Shown piece by piece: positions 24,697 to 33,492 of a stretch of 64,000 nucleotides of DNA. The translations under genes were made by a program, and so were the position numbers. Location: contig NZ_JBNJQR010000003.1 of the NCBI RefSeq assembly GCF_050113715.1, positions 1 to 64,000 on the forward strand. Reading direction: 5' to 3'. The DNA comes from Brevibacillus_H ginsengisoli. Its GTDB lineage: Bacteria; Bacillota; Bacilli; Brevibacillales; Brevibacillaceae. The stretch's first letter is position 1, and each line of letters begins with the position of its first letter. The notes beneath the pieces are model-generated. The model did no database searches. It was not told the origin of the DNA and saw nothing but the letters and a program-made list of their open reading frames with translations.

Positions 24697-25209
24697 TTAC
24701 ACGTCTCCTTGTATCAAAGGACGGCGTTCACGTTTCTTACGATATAAAAACAGAATGGCATAAATCAGGAAGTAGCTGCCGATTGATACGAAAACTCCCA
24801 TAATGGCGCTGCCTGTCAGATAAGCAAGGAGGTTTTCTTTTATCATGGTAATGAATCCTCGTGATTTCTCGATATGATCTTGTAGCGGTTGACCAATGAG
24901 CAAGTTACCGATATTGAAGTTTAAGAGCATAAACAAGGGAAGCGTGATTTTGCCAATCACAAAACCAATCAGGGATGCGGAGACACTGGAGCGGAATAAC
25001 AGATTCATCGGATATAGCAAGATGAACGCCAAACCAAAAGTAGGCAGGGTGATGAACTCAACAAAAATCCCTACGGAGAATCCTCTGGCAATGATGGAAG
25101 GATCACCTTTCAAGCGGATCAGTTTGAGGTATTCATACTTTAATCTACGATAGATTGCTCTCCAATGGATATGTCTCCATTTGAATTTTTTTATAGTATC
25201 GATCCACAC
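24697..25209 (-). CDS. DUF2062 integral membrane protein
   Basis: 170 residues, GTG start after GGGGATTTGAAAT. Signature: GDPSIIARGFSVGIFVEFITLPTFG, then three or four membrane helices (LIGFVIGKITLPLFMLL, FVSIGSYFLIYAILF). The basic tail ends in KKRERRPL. Family members are uncharacterised inner membrane proteins. It lies between a bidirectional terminator and phaC. Confidence 0.8.
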   Translation of the reverse strand: MWIDTIKKFKWRHIHWRAIYRRLKYEYLKLIRLKGDPSIIARGFSVGIFVEFITLPTFGLAFILLYPMNLLFRSSVSASLIGFVIGKITLPLFMLLNFNIGNLLIGQPLQDHIEKSRGFITMIKENLLAYLTGSAIMGVFVSIGSYFLIYAILFLYRKKRERRPLIQGDV

Positions 25210-25297
25210 ATTTCAAATCCCCTTGTTCAATTTAATAAGTATTTCCATTATACCCAAAAAGAAGGCATCAAGCCATTGGAAGATTAAAACAAAAGGG

Positions 25298-26455
25298 TTA
25301 TGAATGTTGCTCTAGCCAACGGACCAGTCTGGGCCATACCTGTTTTTTAGCGTAAGTGCTAATCACCAGGCTTACATGACCTGTTTGCGCTGCCAGGCGT
25401 TCTACAGTCTGGCTGGATACCGCTGTAAGAACAGGATCTGCCTGAGCGGGTGTGACCAGTCTGTCATTTTCGGCGATGACCGCTATCAATGGAATTGTGA
25501 TCTGGTTTAGTTGAATGGGTTGTTGCTCAAGTCTGTACGTTCCGTTCATCAGCTGATTTTCTTGATAGAAACAGCGGATCCATTCAATAAAAGCGGACTT
25601 CGGAAAATAAACGGATGCATGAATCCAGCTATCCAAGGCAAGCCATTTGCCAAAATAATCAGGATCTTCTCCATGAAGAATTAACTGCTTCAACGGTAAA
25701 AAGATGTTCTCATAAGGACGCATCAACATATTGCCCCAGGTAACCCACTCGCCTGGCACATTCCCTACAGAATGGGCCCACGCCTCTACATTCAGACGTT
25801 CGGAGGACAACCAACTGTCAATTACATCCGATTGCCCAAAATCAATAGGAGAAGCAAGCAACGCAAGGGTAGCAGGTTCAAATGTCCGTTCCAGATGTCG
25901 GGAAGCATAAGCGGTCCAGATTGCCGCCAAGGTGCCTCCCATGCAATATCCGAGCAGATGATAGGAAGAGTGGCCTTCCACAGTTTGCATGGCTCGGATG
26001 GCCCTGGGCAGATAATGGAGCAGAAGCGTTGAGATCCCGATACAAGAATCTTCAGGGCCAAAGCTTCCCCAATCTAATAAATAAACAGTAAACCCTTGCT
26101 GAATAAGAAAGGCGATAAAGCTTTCTTGCTCAGACAAATCGAGGATAGTGGGCTTGTTGATTAATCCGTACATGACAAAAAGCGGGATGGAATTAACTCC
26201 AGACCCGCTGGTGTAACGGTACAATCTGCTTTTGTTTTTTCGCCAAATCAACTCTCTTGGAGTAGGTCCCAACTGAGGCGATTCCGCAATCTCCAATCGT
26301 TTAATCGCTAGTTCGATTTTCGTCGAGAGGAGCGGTTCGCTGTTATTGACAGTCCTATGGTTGAAGCCTTCAGATTGAAAGGTCGTGAGGATTTGGCTGA
26401 GGCTTCGCAGATAGTTAATTTGCTGAATCCGATGGAGTGGTGTTGTTTTTGGCAC
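25298..26455 (-). CDS. phaC: PHA synthase subunit PhaC (class III/IV)
   Basis: 385 residues, GTG start with AAGGA 8 bases in front. Alpha/beta hydrolase with the lipase-like box GYCMGG (catalytic Cys) around residue 175, VYLLDWGSFG in front, and later DRLVTPAQA and TGHVSLV with the catalytic Asp and His. It polymerises 3-hydroxyacyl-CoA into polyhydroxyalkanoate. The gene overlaps the end of phaR by 41 bases, so the two are translationally coupled. The short length and phaR partner point to the Bacillus class IV type. Confidence 0.92.
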   Translation of the reverse strand: MPKTTPLHRIQQINYLRSLSQILTTFQSEGFNHRTVNNSEPLLSTKIELAIKRLEIAESPQLGPTPRELIWRKNKSRLYRYTSGSGVNSIPLFVMYGLINKPTILDLSEQESFIAFLIQQGFTVYLLDWGSFGPEDSCIGISTLLLHYLPRAIRAMQTVEGHSSYHLLGYCMGGTLAAIWTAYASRHLERTFEPATLALLASPIDFGQSDVIDSWLSSERLNVEAWAHSVGNVPGEWVTWGNMLMRPYENIFLPLKQLILHGEDPDYFGKWLALDSWIHASVYFPKSAFIEWIRCFYQENQLMNGTYRLEQQPIQLNQITIPLIAVIAENDRLVTPAQADPVLTAVSSQTVERLAAQTGHVSLVISTYAKKQVWPRLVRWLEQHS

Positions 26456-26924
26456 GGCTTGTTTTCCTTGGTTTTGTTGTAGTTGTGGTGGTAGAGGCTT
26501 GGGCTGTCACACTGCCCTCTGTCATCGCGGTAAGCTTGTCTGACAGTGAAGTGAAGGCTTGCTGTAAAGCTGTGTAGTCTGATCGTAAGGAGGACAATTC
26601 ATGCTCCAAGTAGACGATGCGCGCATCCTGTGAAGTTAATTGGGCAATGGAATCTTCCAGCTTCTCGATTCTTTCCTCCAAATAAATTACGGTCTCCGTT
26701 GTCTGTGCCAGTTCTTCGCGTGTAGGGAGATTGAGCGAATGCAACCATGTACTGCTCGTTTTGTTCAGCGAATCTTGTAAGTGAGCCGCTGATTGAAGAT
26801 AGGTTTGAATCCAATCAGCAAACGCGTCTGTTTGAACCACGGGATTGGCTACTGCCGACCACTGCTTTTCCACCAAATCAAACATTGCTTGCTGCAAGGC
26901 AAAAATCGGTTGTTGCTCTGCCAT
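26415..26924 (-). CDS. phaR: PHA synthase subunit PhaR-like protein
   Basis: 169 residues from the ATG after AGAGGAGGAATCAAG; the in-frame ATG 11 codons upstream overlaps that ribosome site and is unlikely. The sequence is helical and phasin-like at the start (FALQQAMFDLVEKQW), then coiled coil with ELSSLRSDYTALQQ, and a Thr/Lys-rich tail (TTTTTTKPRKTSRAKN). Position before phaC and after phaQ identifies it as the PhaR-type partner that activates a class IV synthase. Divergent, so the name depends on context. Confidence 0.8.
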   Translation of the reverse strand: MAEQQPIFALQQAMFDLVEKQWSAVANPVVQTDAFADWIQTYLQSAAHLQDSLNKTSSTWLHSLNLPTREELAQTTETVIYLEERIEKLEDSIAQLTSQDARIVYLEHELSSLRSDYTALQQAFTSLSDKLTAMTEGSVTAQASTTTTTTKPRKTSRAKNNTTPSDSAN

Positions 26925-26975
26925 CTTGATTCCTCCTCTTGGCATATCGGCCAACACATAATGGACTCGTTTGAA

Positions 26976-27353
26976 TCAATTATCATCGTGAGAATCTTTA
27001 GCTGAGTTTGCATTGAGGGGCTTGCCTGTGTAAAGAGAGAAGAAGCTCTCCAGCATTCGGTTGTATTCTCCTAATGCGCTTGCCCATTGTTTCAAGAATT
27101 GTTCCCCGGCATCGGTAATTGAATAAAGTCTGCGTGCGGGGCCACCATCGGCTGCGTCCCAAGCAGAAGTGATGAATCCTTCCTTTTCCAGTTGGCGCAA
27201 TGTCCGATATACGGTTCCCTGATCGACACTGGGAAAACCAAATAAGCTTAATTTTTGAATTAAATCGTATCCATGAGTCTCCCATGATCGTAACAGGAGA
27301 AGTAAATAAGGTGTCAACCAGCTTCTTATGGGTTTCACCATATCTTGGTCCAT
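26976..27353 (-). CDS. phaQ: PadR-family regulator (PhaQ-like)
   Basis: 125 residues, start ATG after GGAGGGTTTCC. PadR winged helix: LLLLRSWETHGYDLIQKLS, then DQGTVYRTLRQLEKEGF and the wing with GGPARRLYSITDAG. In Bacillus megaterium PhaQ represses PHA genes and is released by the polymer. Here it is the first gene of a phaQ-phaR-phaC unit, so autoregulation is likely. phaP and phaB, present in that operon elsewhere, are not nearby. Confidence 0.85.
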   Translation of the reverse strand: MDQDMVKPIRSWLTPYLLLLLRSWETHGYDLIQKLSLFGFPSVDQGTVYRTLRQLEKEGFITSAWDAADGGPARRLYSITDAGEQFLKQWASALGEYNRMLESFFSLYTGKPLNANSAKDSHDDN

Positions 27354-27525
27354 TGGAAACCCTCCTTCGCGAGGCGTAACTATTACTGTTTACTACCTAT
27401 GTGTAATTTACACTTAAGAACGTAAAATGTCAATGCAATGCCTTACTTTGATTTCCGGTTATCATTTGGCATAATAATGGTAAAATGAGTAAGAAGAAAT
27501 GGGTAATGAAATGTGGTGAAGGGCA

Positions 27526-28173
27526 TTGCAAGAGATTGTTCAGCAATTTGGCGGCTTTATCGAGCAATATGGATACATTTCTCTGTATGTTTTGTTTTTT
27601 CTGGGGATCATCGGTGCCCCCATGCCTGAAGAGACACTGCTGGTCTTTTCCGGTTTTTTGGTTTTCAGAGGAAAGCTTCTGTACTTTCCTACTGTCCTCA
27701 CTTGCTATTTGGGATCGATTAGCGCAATGACGGCTGCCTATTGGATTGGACGTTTATTGGGGTACCCGTTTATCGAGAAGTATGGAAAACGATTAGGTTT
27801 AGGCTATACGTTATACAAACGAACGGAAGAGTGGTTTAATCGAGTTGGGAAGTGGGCGCTGCCAATGGGATATTTCATCCCGGGAGTAAGACAGTACACC
27901 GCCTATTTTGCAGGGATTACCAAGCTGCCATTTCCGACATTTATGCTCTATACTTACACGGGTGGACTGTTTTGGAGCGTGCTGTTTGTGACGATTGGCT
28001 GGCAATTGGGGGAAAGTTGGCCCACTTTATTTGCTTTGATTTCGCGGAATCTGGCGATATTCTTTGGCGGTTTGCTCCTGTTAATTGTGGGCTTAACCTA
28101 CGTGCGCAAATTATCGAGTGCCAAGCAAAAAAATTCAACTCTAACGATCAAAAATCCAAACGGGAGGGATTAA
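27526..28173 (+). CDS. DedA-family membrane protein
   Basis: 215 residues, TTG start after GGTGAAGGG. Motif LFFLGIIGAPMPEETLLVFSGF, then GSISAMTAAYWIGRLLGYPF and the amphipathic PGVRQYTAYFAGITKLP that mark the DedA (SNARE-associated) fold. About five membrane helices. DedA proteins include flippases of undecaprenyl phosphate and phosphatidylethanolamine. Divergent from phaQ. The DUF1232 gene begins immediately after the stop. Confidence 0.9.
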   Translation: MQEIVQQFGGFIEQYGYISLYVLFFLGIIGAPMPEETLLVFSGFLVFRGKLLYFPTVLTCYLGSISAMTAAYWIGRLLGYPFIEKYGKRLGLGYTLYKRTEEWFNRVGKWALPMGYFIPGVRQYTAYFAGITKLPFPTFMLYTYTGGLFWSVLFVTIGWQLGESWPTLFALISRNLAIFFGGLLLLIVGLTYVRKLSSAKQKNSTLTIKNPNGRD

Positions 28174-28174
28174 C

Positions 28175-28741
28175 ATGTCAGACAGTGTCCAACAAGGCGA
28201 GAAGCGCGACACACAGGAAGAGGCAACGAAGCAAACGGCGAATCTGCCAGCTATTTTGAAGAAAGAGCCGGTAGAATTGGTACCGATTGAGATACCGGAA
28301 GAGCATCAGCGGTTTTATGACAAGCTTCGTAAAAAAATCGAAGCATACATTCGGGAAAAGGGAGTCAAGGACAGTATTGCCCAATATATTCTCCTGGCGC
28401 CTGATTTGTTTGTTCTGTTGGCACGTCTTTTGGCGGACAAGCGTGTTCCCATGCAAGCCAAGACCATTGCCGGGATTGCCATTGCCTACTTTATCTCACC
28501 CATCGATTTTATCCCAGAGGCATTGTTGGGGCCGCTTGGTTTGACAGATGATGTCGTGCTCGCTGTTTATGCCTTACGCAAAATCCTGGTCGATGTAGAC
28601 GAGTGGATTGTCCGAGAGCATTGGAACGGTCAGGATGATTTGTTGGAAGTGATTACTCGCGTGATTAAATCAGCGGACAATCTGATCGGAAAGAAGGTTC
28701 TGAACAAAATACAAGACGTGCTGTTTGGGAAGAAGCGCTAA
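28175..28741 (+). CDS. DUF1232 (YkvA-like) protein
   Basis: 188 residues, start ATG after GGGAGGGATTAAC, two bases after the DedA stop. The DUF1232 domain (~85-150) is clear from IAYFISPIDFIPEALLGPLGLTDD. The N-terminal half is acidic and likely disordered. No function is known for this domain. Probably co-transcribed with the DedA gene. Confidence 0.85.
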   Translation: MSDSVQQGEKRDTQEEATKQTANLPAILKKEPVELVPIEIPEEHQRFYDKLRKKIEAYIREKGVKDSIAQYILLAPDLFVLLARLLADKRVPMQAKTIAGIAIAYFISPIDFIPEALLGPLGLTDDVVLAVYALRKILVDVDEWIVREHWNGQDDLLEVITRVIKSADNLIGKKVLNKIQDVLFGKKR

Positions 28742-28809
28742 TTAACAGTGCAGACGCTTATAAAAAATACAGGTCACGAAGAAGTATGGGAAAAGGAAGC
28801 GGTTGAAAG

Positions 28810-29760
28810 ATGAGATTTTTAAGTGATTACGCCGAGGGAGAGCGGTTGGTATCGTTTTGTCTCGTAAAAAACAGGGAGATTGGCGTCGCCAGTAATCAAA
28901 GCGAATATATGAATTTGGAACTGGGAGATTCTAGCGGCAGTATCACCGCGAAAATTTGGGATGTAAATGAAGAACTGAAATCTATGATTCAGGTGAAGTC
29001 GATTGTCAAGGTGGATGCTCAGGTGCAATCCTATCGAGGCAAAAAGCAGCTAATCATCTCGCGGATTCGGCCGGCTTCTTCTTCAGATGAGGTAGCAATT
29101 GAATCACTGGTACCAGCATCTTCTTACGCGTTGGATGAACTCTTGAGGAAACTTGAGGACGCGGTGGACGAGCTTAAGAGTCCCGTACTCCGAGCCGTCA
29201 TTAACGAAATCTTGACGCGCGAGGAACTCAAAAGCCGATTGATCAGCTTTCCGGCAGGCGTGAAGATGCACCACAACTACTATTCCGGGTTGCTGGAGCA
29301 TATCGTGTCATTACTCGAGGTAGCCAGACGACTGCTCCCTCTCTATCCCCATGTAGACCACGATGTGCTGTTGTCCACTTGCATCCTGCATGATATCGGT
29401 AAGCTGTATGAATTAACGGACCCATTCGCCCCGGATTATTCGACTCCCGGACAGTTAATCGGGCATTTGGTGATGGGAGTTGATTTGGTAAGTGACGCCT
29501 GCCGGGTGCTTGGAATCGAGAGTGACAATCCAGAAGTGTTGCACCTCAAGCATTGTATTCTCAGCCATCATGGGGACACGGAGTTTGGTTGGGGAAGTGC
29601 GGTTTCAGGGAAAACACCGACAGCCATCCTGTTTCACTACCTTGATCAGATCGACAGCAAGATGAATGCTACGGGACAGACGCTCTCTCAAGGCGAGGCG
29701 GCAGAGGAAGAGTGGACCTATTCACCAGCGCTCAAAAGAAAGATTTGGAGAGGTTATTAA
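28810..29760 (+). CDS. yhaM: 3'-5' exoribonuclease YhaM
   Basis: 316 residues, start ATG after a GGAAGCGG-type site. An N-terminal OB-fold (~15-95, GSITAKIWDVNEELK) is followed by an HD domain with MHHNYYSGLLEH, CILHDIGKLYEL and ILSHHGDTEFG for metal binding. YhaM trims RNA from the 3' end with manganese, and its length of about 314 residues agrees. It is the last gene before a long terminator. Confidence 0.95.
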   Translation: MRFLSDYAEGERLVSFCLVKNREIGVASNQSEYMNLELGDSSGSITAKIWDVNEELKSMIQVKSIVKVDAQVQSYRGKKQLIISRIRPASSSDEVAIESLVPASSYALDELLRKLEDAVDELKSPVLRAVINEILTREELKSRLISFPAGVKMHHNYYSGLLEHIVSLLEVARRLLPLYPHVDHDVLLSTCILHDIGKLYELTDPFAPDYSTPGQLIGHLVMGVDLVSDACRVLGIESDNPEVLHLKHCILSHHGDTEFGWGSAVSGKTPTAILFHYLDQIDSKMNATGQTLSQGEAAEEEWTYSPALKRKIWRGY

Positions 29761-29774
29761 ACTTGTGGTAAAAT

Positions 29775-29837
29775 AAATCCCTTCGTAGTAAACGAGTGAA
29801 GGTTATTCCTTTGCTGTTTACACGCTAGGGATTTTTT
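29775..29837 (+). terminator. yhaM terminator, long nested hairpin
   Basis: AAATCCCT (29775-29782) pairs with AGGGATTT (29827-29834). Inside, GTAAAC/GTTTAC and AAGG/CCTT continue the same helix. Six T follow. The span of ~60 bases is unusually long. Confidence 0.75.
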
Positions 29838-29851
29838 GCTCTCTATCTGCT

Positions 29852-29884
29852 AAAAAAATCTTATGGTTGTAGGATTTTTTTTAT
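29852..29884. terminator. Second terminator upstream of the 29954 gene
   Basis: AATCTTA/TAGGATT stem with an A-run before and eight T after, so it can act in both directions. Together with the hairpin at 29775 it isolates the next unit from yhaM. Confidence 0.6.
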
Positions 29885-29953
29885 TTATGTAGAATATCTA
29901 GGTTATTCCGCCTCTACGGAAAAGTACTGGTTAGTTAAAGAAGGAGAATGTTC

Positions 29954-30976
29954 ATGAAACGGCCAACCTATACGCCAGCAAGCTACATCAAGAAGGTTTT
30001 TCGGCTAGGGGAGCGTTCACTTCCAAAAGATGAAATCATCGATCGCTTAAACCAATGGCTTGAGCAAATAGGAGAACCAACTACGAGTGAACGTGTTTTG
30101 AATGAAACGTTATCGTTGCCGGAAAGTCCGGTACGCGTAGGTAGTTCGGAAGCTATCATTGAGCTTACATACCAACCACATCAACTTTTCGACCTCGCCT
30201 ATCGATATGTACGTGAATCACACGCCCCTAAGTCAATGGAACAAATTTTGCGGGAAGTCCGCAGACAGACGACATTTTCTTGGAATCAGGCTGCCAGACT
30301 GCTTATTTTGGAAAAAGACCCTCGTTTTGTTCAATACGCTGGAGATTCCCGTTGGTATTTAGCGGAGTGGCAAGTAATGAACGATCAGGTATATACCTGG
30401 ATGGTGAAGACAGCAATCGATCGTACGGCCTTGCGGAATGTCCCAATAATGGCTGAACAGGAACTGGGGCTTGCTTTTAAGGAGCATATTTTCGTGCCTG
30501 AACAAGATGACCGTTTTGTTGTTTCAGGAGAAAATCTCTACCTGAATGCGGACCTGAAGCAATCAGTCGAACAAGTGCAGGATCAAGAAAAGGATACGCT
30601 GATTGATCCCGAAACGATTTTTGAAGAAGTGCAGGTTGCAACAGTTGTCCACTCGGAAGTTGATGCCCTGCAAGAAATCGCTGCTGCAATGACGGTAGTT
30701 GAACTAGAAACAGAATCAATGACAACCAAGGAGGAATCCGATATGAATATGACTCAACAACAAGTAAATGCTTCTGTTAAACAGGAAGTATCTCAACATC
30801 TCCGTCAAGCATTGGCAATTTTGGAAGCGCGCAATCATCAAATGTCACAGGAAGTTATCAACCACTTCCAAGAAAGCAACATTCAAGCGATTGAAGTGCT
30901 GATGAAAGAGAAACATAAGAATGAACAAACAGTAGTTGGCTTGGGCCAAGTACTTGCCCAATTTGAACAACAATGA
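29954..30976 (+). CDS. Hypothetical protein, first gene of a three-gene unit
   Basis: 340 residues, start at the ATG 7 bases after AGGAG; the ATG two codons before is too close. The first ~160 residues look like repeated winged-helix-type units (LPKDEIIDRLNQWL and PKSMEQILREVRRQTTFSWNQAARLLILEKDPRFV). An acidic linker follows, and the last ~90 residues are helical (NASVKQEVSQHLRQALAIL). No family recognised. It overlaps the next gene by 4 bases (ATGA), so they are coupled. Confidence 0.6.
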   Translation: MKRPTYTPASYIKKVFRLGERSLPKDEIIDRLNQWLEQIGEPTTSERVLNETLSLPESPVRVGSSEAIIELTYQPHQLFDLAYRYVRESHAPKSMEQILREVRRQTTFSWNQAARLLILEKDPRFVQYAGDSRWYLAEWQVMNDQVYTWMVKTAIDRTALRNVPIMAEQELGLAFKEHIFVPEQDDRFVVSGENLYLNADLKQSVEQVQDQEKDTLIDPETIFEEVQVATVVHSEVDALQEIAAAMTVVELETESMTTKEESDMNMTQQQVNASVKQEVSQHLRQALAILEARNHQMSQEVINHFQESNIQAIEVLMKEKHKNEQTVVGLGQVLAQFEQQ

Positions 30977-31215
30977 CCACGCTAGAGATCTCTATCCAAC
31001 TGGAGGAACGGTTCAATTTATTGCGTGAAGTTGTCCAGATGTATCGGTTACGCCTTGTTCAAATGGAGCAGGAGGTTGTTGAATTGTTTGCGACCAATCA
31101 GCTTCAAGCGATATCGACTTGCATTATGGAAAAGCAACGGATTGAACAACGAGTTCAAAAGCTGGAGGTTTTCATCGAGCATTGGGAACCTTTAGCGGAT
31201 ATGAAGATCGATTGA
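30973..31215 (+). CDS. Small coiled-coil protein
   Basis: 80 residues beginning in the ATGA overlap with the previous stop. Almost fully helical with heptad-like hydrophobic spacing (EERFNLLREVVQMYRLRLVQ). FlgN-type or other chaperone-like coiled coils look similar, but no family can be named. Coupled to the 29954 gene. Confidence 0.6.
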   Translation: MTTLEISIQLEERFNLLREVVQMYRLRLVQMEQEVVELFATNQLQAISTCIMEKQRIEQRVQKLEVFIEHWEPLADMKID

Positions 31216-31238
31216 ATGAATATGGAAAAAGGAAAAAC

Positions 31239-31268
31239 TTGAATAATACTTGTTAAATGCGGTATATA
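31239..31268 (+). promoter_or_regulatory. Promoter before the SEC-C gene
   Basis: TTGAAT at 31239 and TATATA at 31263 with an 18-base spacer. It allows the SEC-C gene to be transcribed apart from the two genes in front of it. Confidence 0.5.
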
Positions 31269-31325
31269 TAGTGGGATGAATTGCCCCGCGCATACCGCGC
31301 TGGGATGAAAGGAGATTCAACCCCC

Positions 31326-33395
31326 ATGTCAGTCGGTAGAAATGAACTTTGTCCGTGCGGAAGCGGAAAAAAATATAAAAAATGTTGCGGCATTGTTACT
31401 CCTATCACCCAATTGCAGGGCTCGAGGGAACAAAAATTGCGTCATGAGTACATGAATTGGATTGAGCGCTTTAATGGTTACATCTCTACGCAATTATCCA
31501 AGGAAGAGATGGATCAGGCCAGAGAACGGTTTTCTGACTCCACTGGTTTAACGATTGAAGAGACAAATAACGATTTGTGGGACGTTCATTTTCTGAACTG
31601 GTTCGTGTTTGATGTCAATCGAGGAAAATCCACCTTGATTCAAGACTTCGTCAAACAGTATGGCAAGCGCATGGATCGAACGGTACAGCAAACCTTCCTT
31701 GAACTTTCTCTTGGGATCTATGAGATTGATGAAGTAGAAGAAGAAATAGTAAAAGCACATAATCTGCTGACCAAAGAAGAGCATCGAATTATTGGCGCAA
31801 ATGTATTTGGCCCCGAGAACGGACAACTCATTATTGGACGACTATTGCCATTGGGTGTACGCGATCTGCTCTTCTCAGGTAGTTTGATTGTACAACCTGG
31901 TATTAAGCCTGCGCTTTTTGATTGGTTGAGTGGGCACAATCTGACCGTCGCAGATGGGCAGAAGACTGATCTTCGCGCGCATACACTCGATTTGTATGGT
32001 CTCATTTTGCAAAGCAAGCCAAGCAGAATGAATACCCAGCCGAAACTTCAGGATCGTCTGGTTCGTCGTGTTTATACCAATATAGAGACCGAGCAGTTGC
32101 GCAAGATTCTGGAGAAACAGCCGTCTTTTGAGATGAAGAAACGCAATGATTCGGAAGAGATTTGGGTATATTCGTCTCGCAAGGAAGAATTTCTGTTCCG
32201 CTCCTTGAATAACACATTGCTTGAGCTCCATGAAGTGTTAGGCGAGGTATTAATCGTGAATGGTCAAGTCTGGATAGAAGGATTTGAAGATCAGATTCAG
32301 GATGTTGAGGTTCTTCTTCAGCTCGAGAATCACGGGTCAGTCGAAGAGATTGCCAAGCTTACCTCGACAGGTTCCAAATTAGGCAGAGGAACGATCTTTA
32401 TCACTAGCCAACCTACCCTTCCGAAGAAGGTCCTTCAATGGGCGGTGCAAACGTATTTTGCCGAGAAATGGTTAGTGAGTCCACATCCGGAAATCAAAAA
32501 CCTGCCTCCATTGTTGGCTGCCGCCGCCAATGTTGCGGAGTTGCGTGACAGAGTGGAGCATCAGGTTGATAAAATGGAGGATGAGGCGCGATTAGGTGTT
32601 GGTGCTGCCCGCTTTATGCGAGTGGAGATGCTAAGACCGAGCCTAGCTCTTCCGGTTCAATCCGTTCATATTCAAAATCTGTTGAATCGTCCATTGGTAC
32701 AAGGGTTGCCGGACAGCTCCTACACCGTTCAATCGAAGCAGCTTGATGATATCGCCTTGTTCGTTTCTGAAGTGACAGGTGGCAAATCGGACGCAACCAT
32801 TAAGAAATACGACGAAGCGATGAATCTGTTCCGTTCATTTGTAAGAAGCGCATTTGGTCCGGAATTTACCTGGGACCAGTTAAGAAGAGAAGAGGTAGCT
32901 TATTTCCTTGTCCAGGATGTTACCGAGCGCAGTGATTCGTTAACCAAGACATTGGCTGCCAATCTGCTTTCTGTTCTTTCAGCGTTCTTCAAATGGGTGG
33001 ATAAACAATATGCAACCAATCTGAGCAACAAGCTCCAACCGTTGTTAGGCGATATGAAGGAAGATTTGCCGGAAGCGTATAAATTATTGTCTACTCTGGC
33101 GAAAGAAGCTTCTCAAAACCTGCATGAGCGAACGCTCTCTCCACAAAACGTGGAAGAGACACACATGCTTGTACTAGCGAAGCAAGACCAACTTTTGCAA
33201 GTTAAGCTTGCGGATGGACAAACCATCGATCTCGCCATCGGTGAAGGGGTAGATTCAGTCCTGGATACAGATTGGATGCTTGCTGGTTTGATTGGTCAAG
33301 CGGAAGATGGCACCTGGCACTTATACAGCGCGCCTAAGGTATATCCTCCAGTGATCAGCACGCTTCTAGGAGTTTCCGTTTCCGTTCTAGTATAA
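31326..33395 (+). CDS. SEC-C metal-binding protein with integrase-type SAM-like domain
   Basis: 689 residues from the ATG 10 bases after AAAGGAG. Residues 5-22 are a SEC-C zinc motif (ELCPCGSGKKYKKCC, Cys9/11/20/21) like the SecA C-terminus. A long alpha/beta middle part has no match that I recognise. Residues ~470-560 (SDATIKKYDEAMNLF, then DQLRREEVAYFLVQ, then LLSVLSAFFKWVDKQY) look like the core-binding domain of tyrosine recombinases, but no R-H-R-Y catalytic domain follows. It is thus likely to bind DNA or protein rather than recombine. Third gene of a conserved-looking unit with its own promoter and terminator. Confidence 0.75.
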   Translation: MSVGRNELCPCGSGKKYKKCCGIVTPITQLQGSREQKLRHEYMNWIERFNGYISTQLSKEEMDQARERFSDSTGLTIEETNNDLWDVHFLNWFVFDVNRGKSTLIQDFVKQYGKRMDRTVQQTFLELSLGIYEIDEVEEEIVKAHNLLTKEEHRIIGANVFGPENGQLIIGRLLPLGVRDLLFSGSLIVQPGIKPALFDWLSGHNLTVADGQKTDLRAHTLDLYGLILQSKPSRMNTQPKLQDRLVRRVYTNIETEQLRKILEKQPSFEMKKRNDSEEIWVYSSRKEEFLFRSLNNTLLELHEVLGEVLIVNGQVWIEGFEDQIQDVEVLLQLENHGSVEEIAKLTSTGSKLGRGTIFITSQPTLPKKVLQWAVQTYFAEKWLVSPHPEIKNLPPLLAAAANVAELRDRVEHQVDKMEDEARLGVGAARFMRVEMLRPSLALPVQSVHIQNLLNRPLVQGLPDSSYTVQSKQLDDIALFVSEVTGGKSDATIKKYDEAMNLFRSFVRSAFGPEFTWDQLRREEVAYFLVQDVTERSDSLTKTLAANLLSVLSAFFKWVDKQYATNLSNKLQPLLGDMKEDLPEAYKLLSTLAKEASQNLHERTLSPQNVEETHMLVLAKQDQLLQVKLADGQTIDLAIGEGVDSVLDTDWMLAGLIGQAEDGTWHLYSAPKVYPPVISTLLGVSVSVLV

Positions 33396-33420
33396 AGAAA
33401 ACGATATAGATCAGCGAAAG

Positions 33421-33465
33421 AAAGAGCAGCAGCCATACAGATGAGCTGGCCTGCTCTTTTTTTAT
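33421..33465 (+). terminator. Terminator of the SEC-C gene
   Basis: GAGCAGCAGC pairs with GCTGGCCTGCTC around an ATACAGATGA loop, followed by seven T. Confidence 0.8.
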
Positions 33466-33492
33466 TGAGCAAGAACTGGAGGGAAGAAAATC

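Noticed and set aside
32760..33010. Integrase-like segment as sign of a mobile element
   Set aside because: No catalytic recombinase domain, attachment site, or other mobile gene is present; the segment is an internal part of the SEC-C protein.
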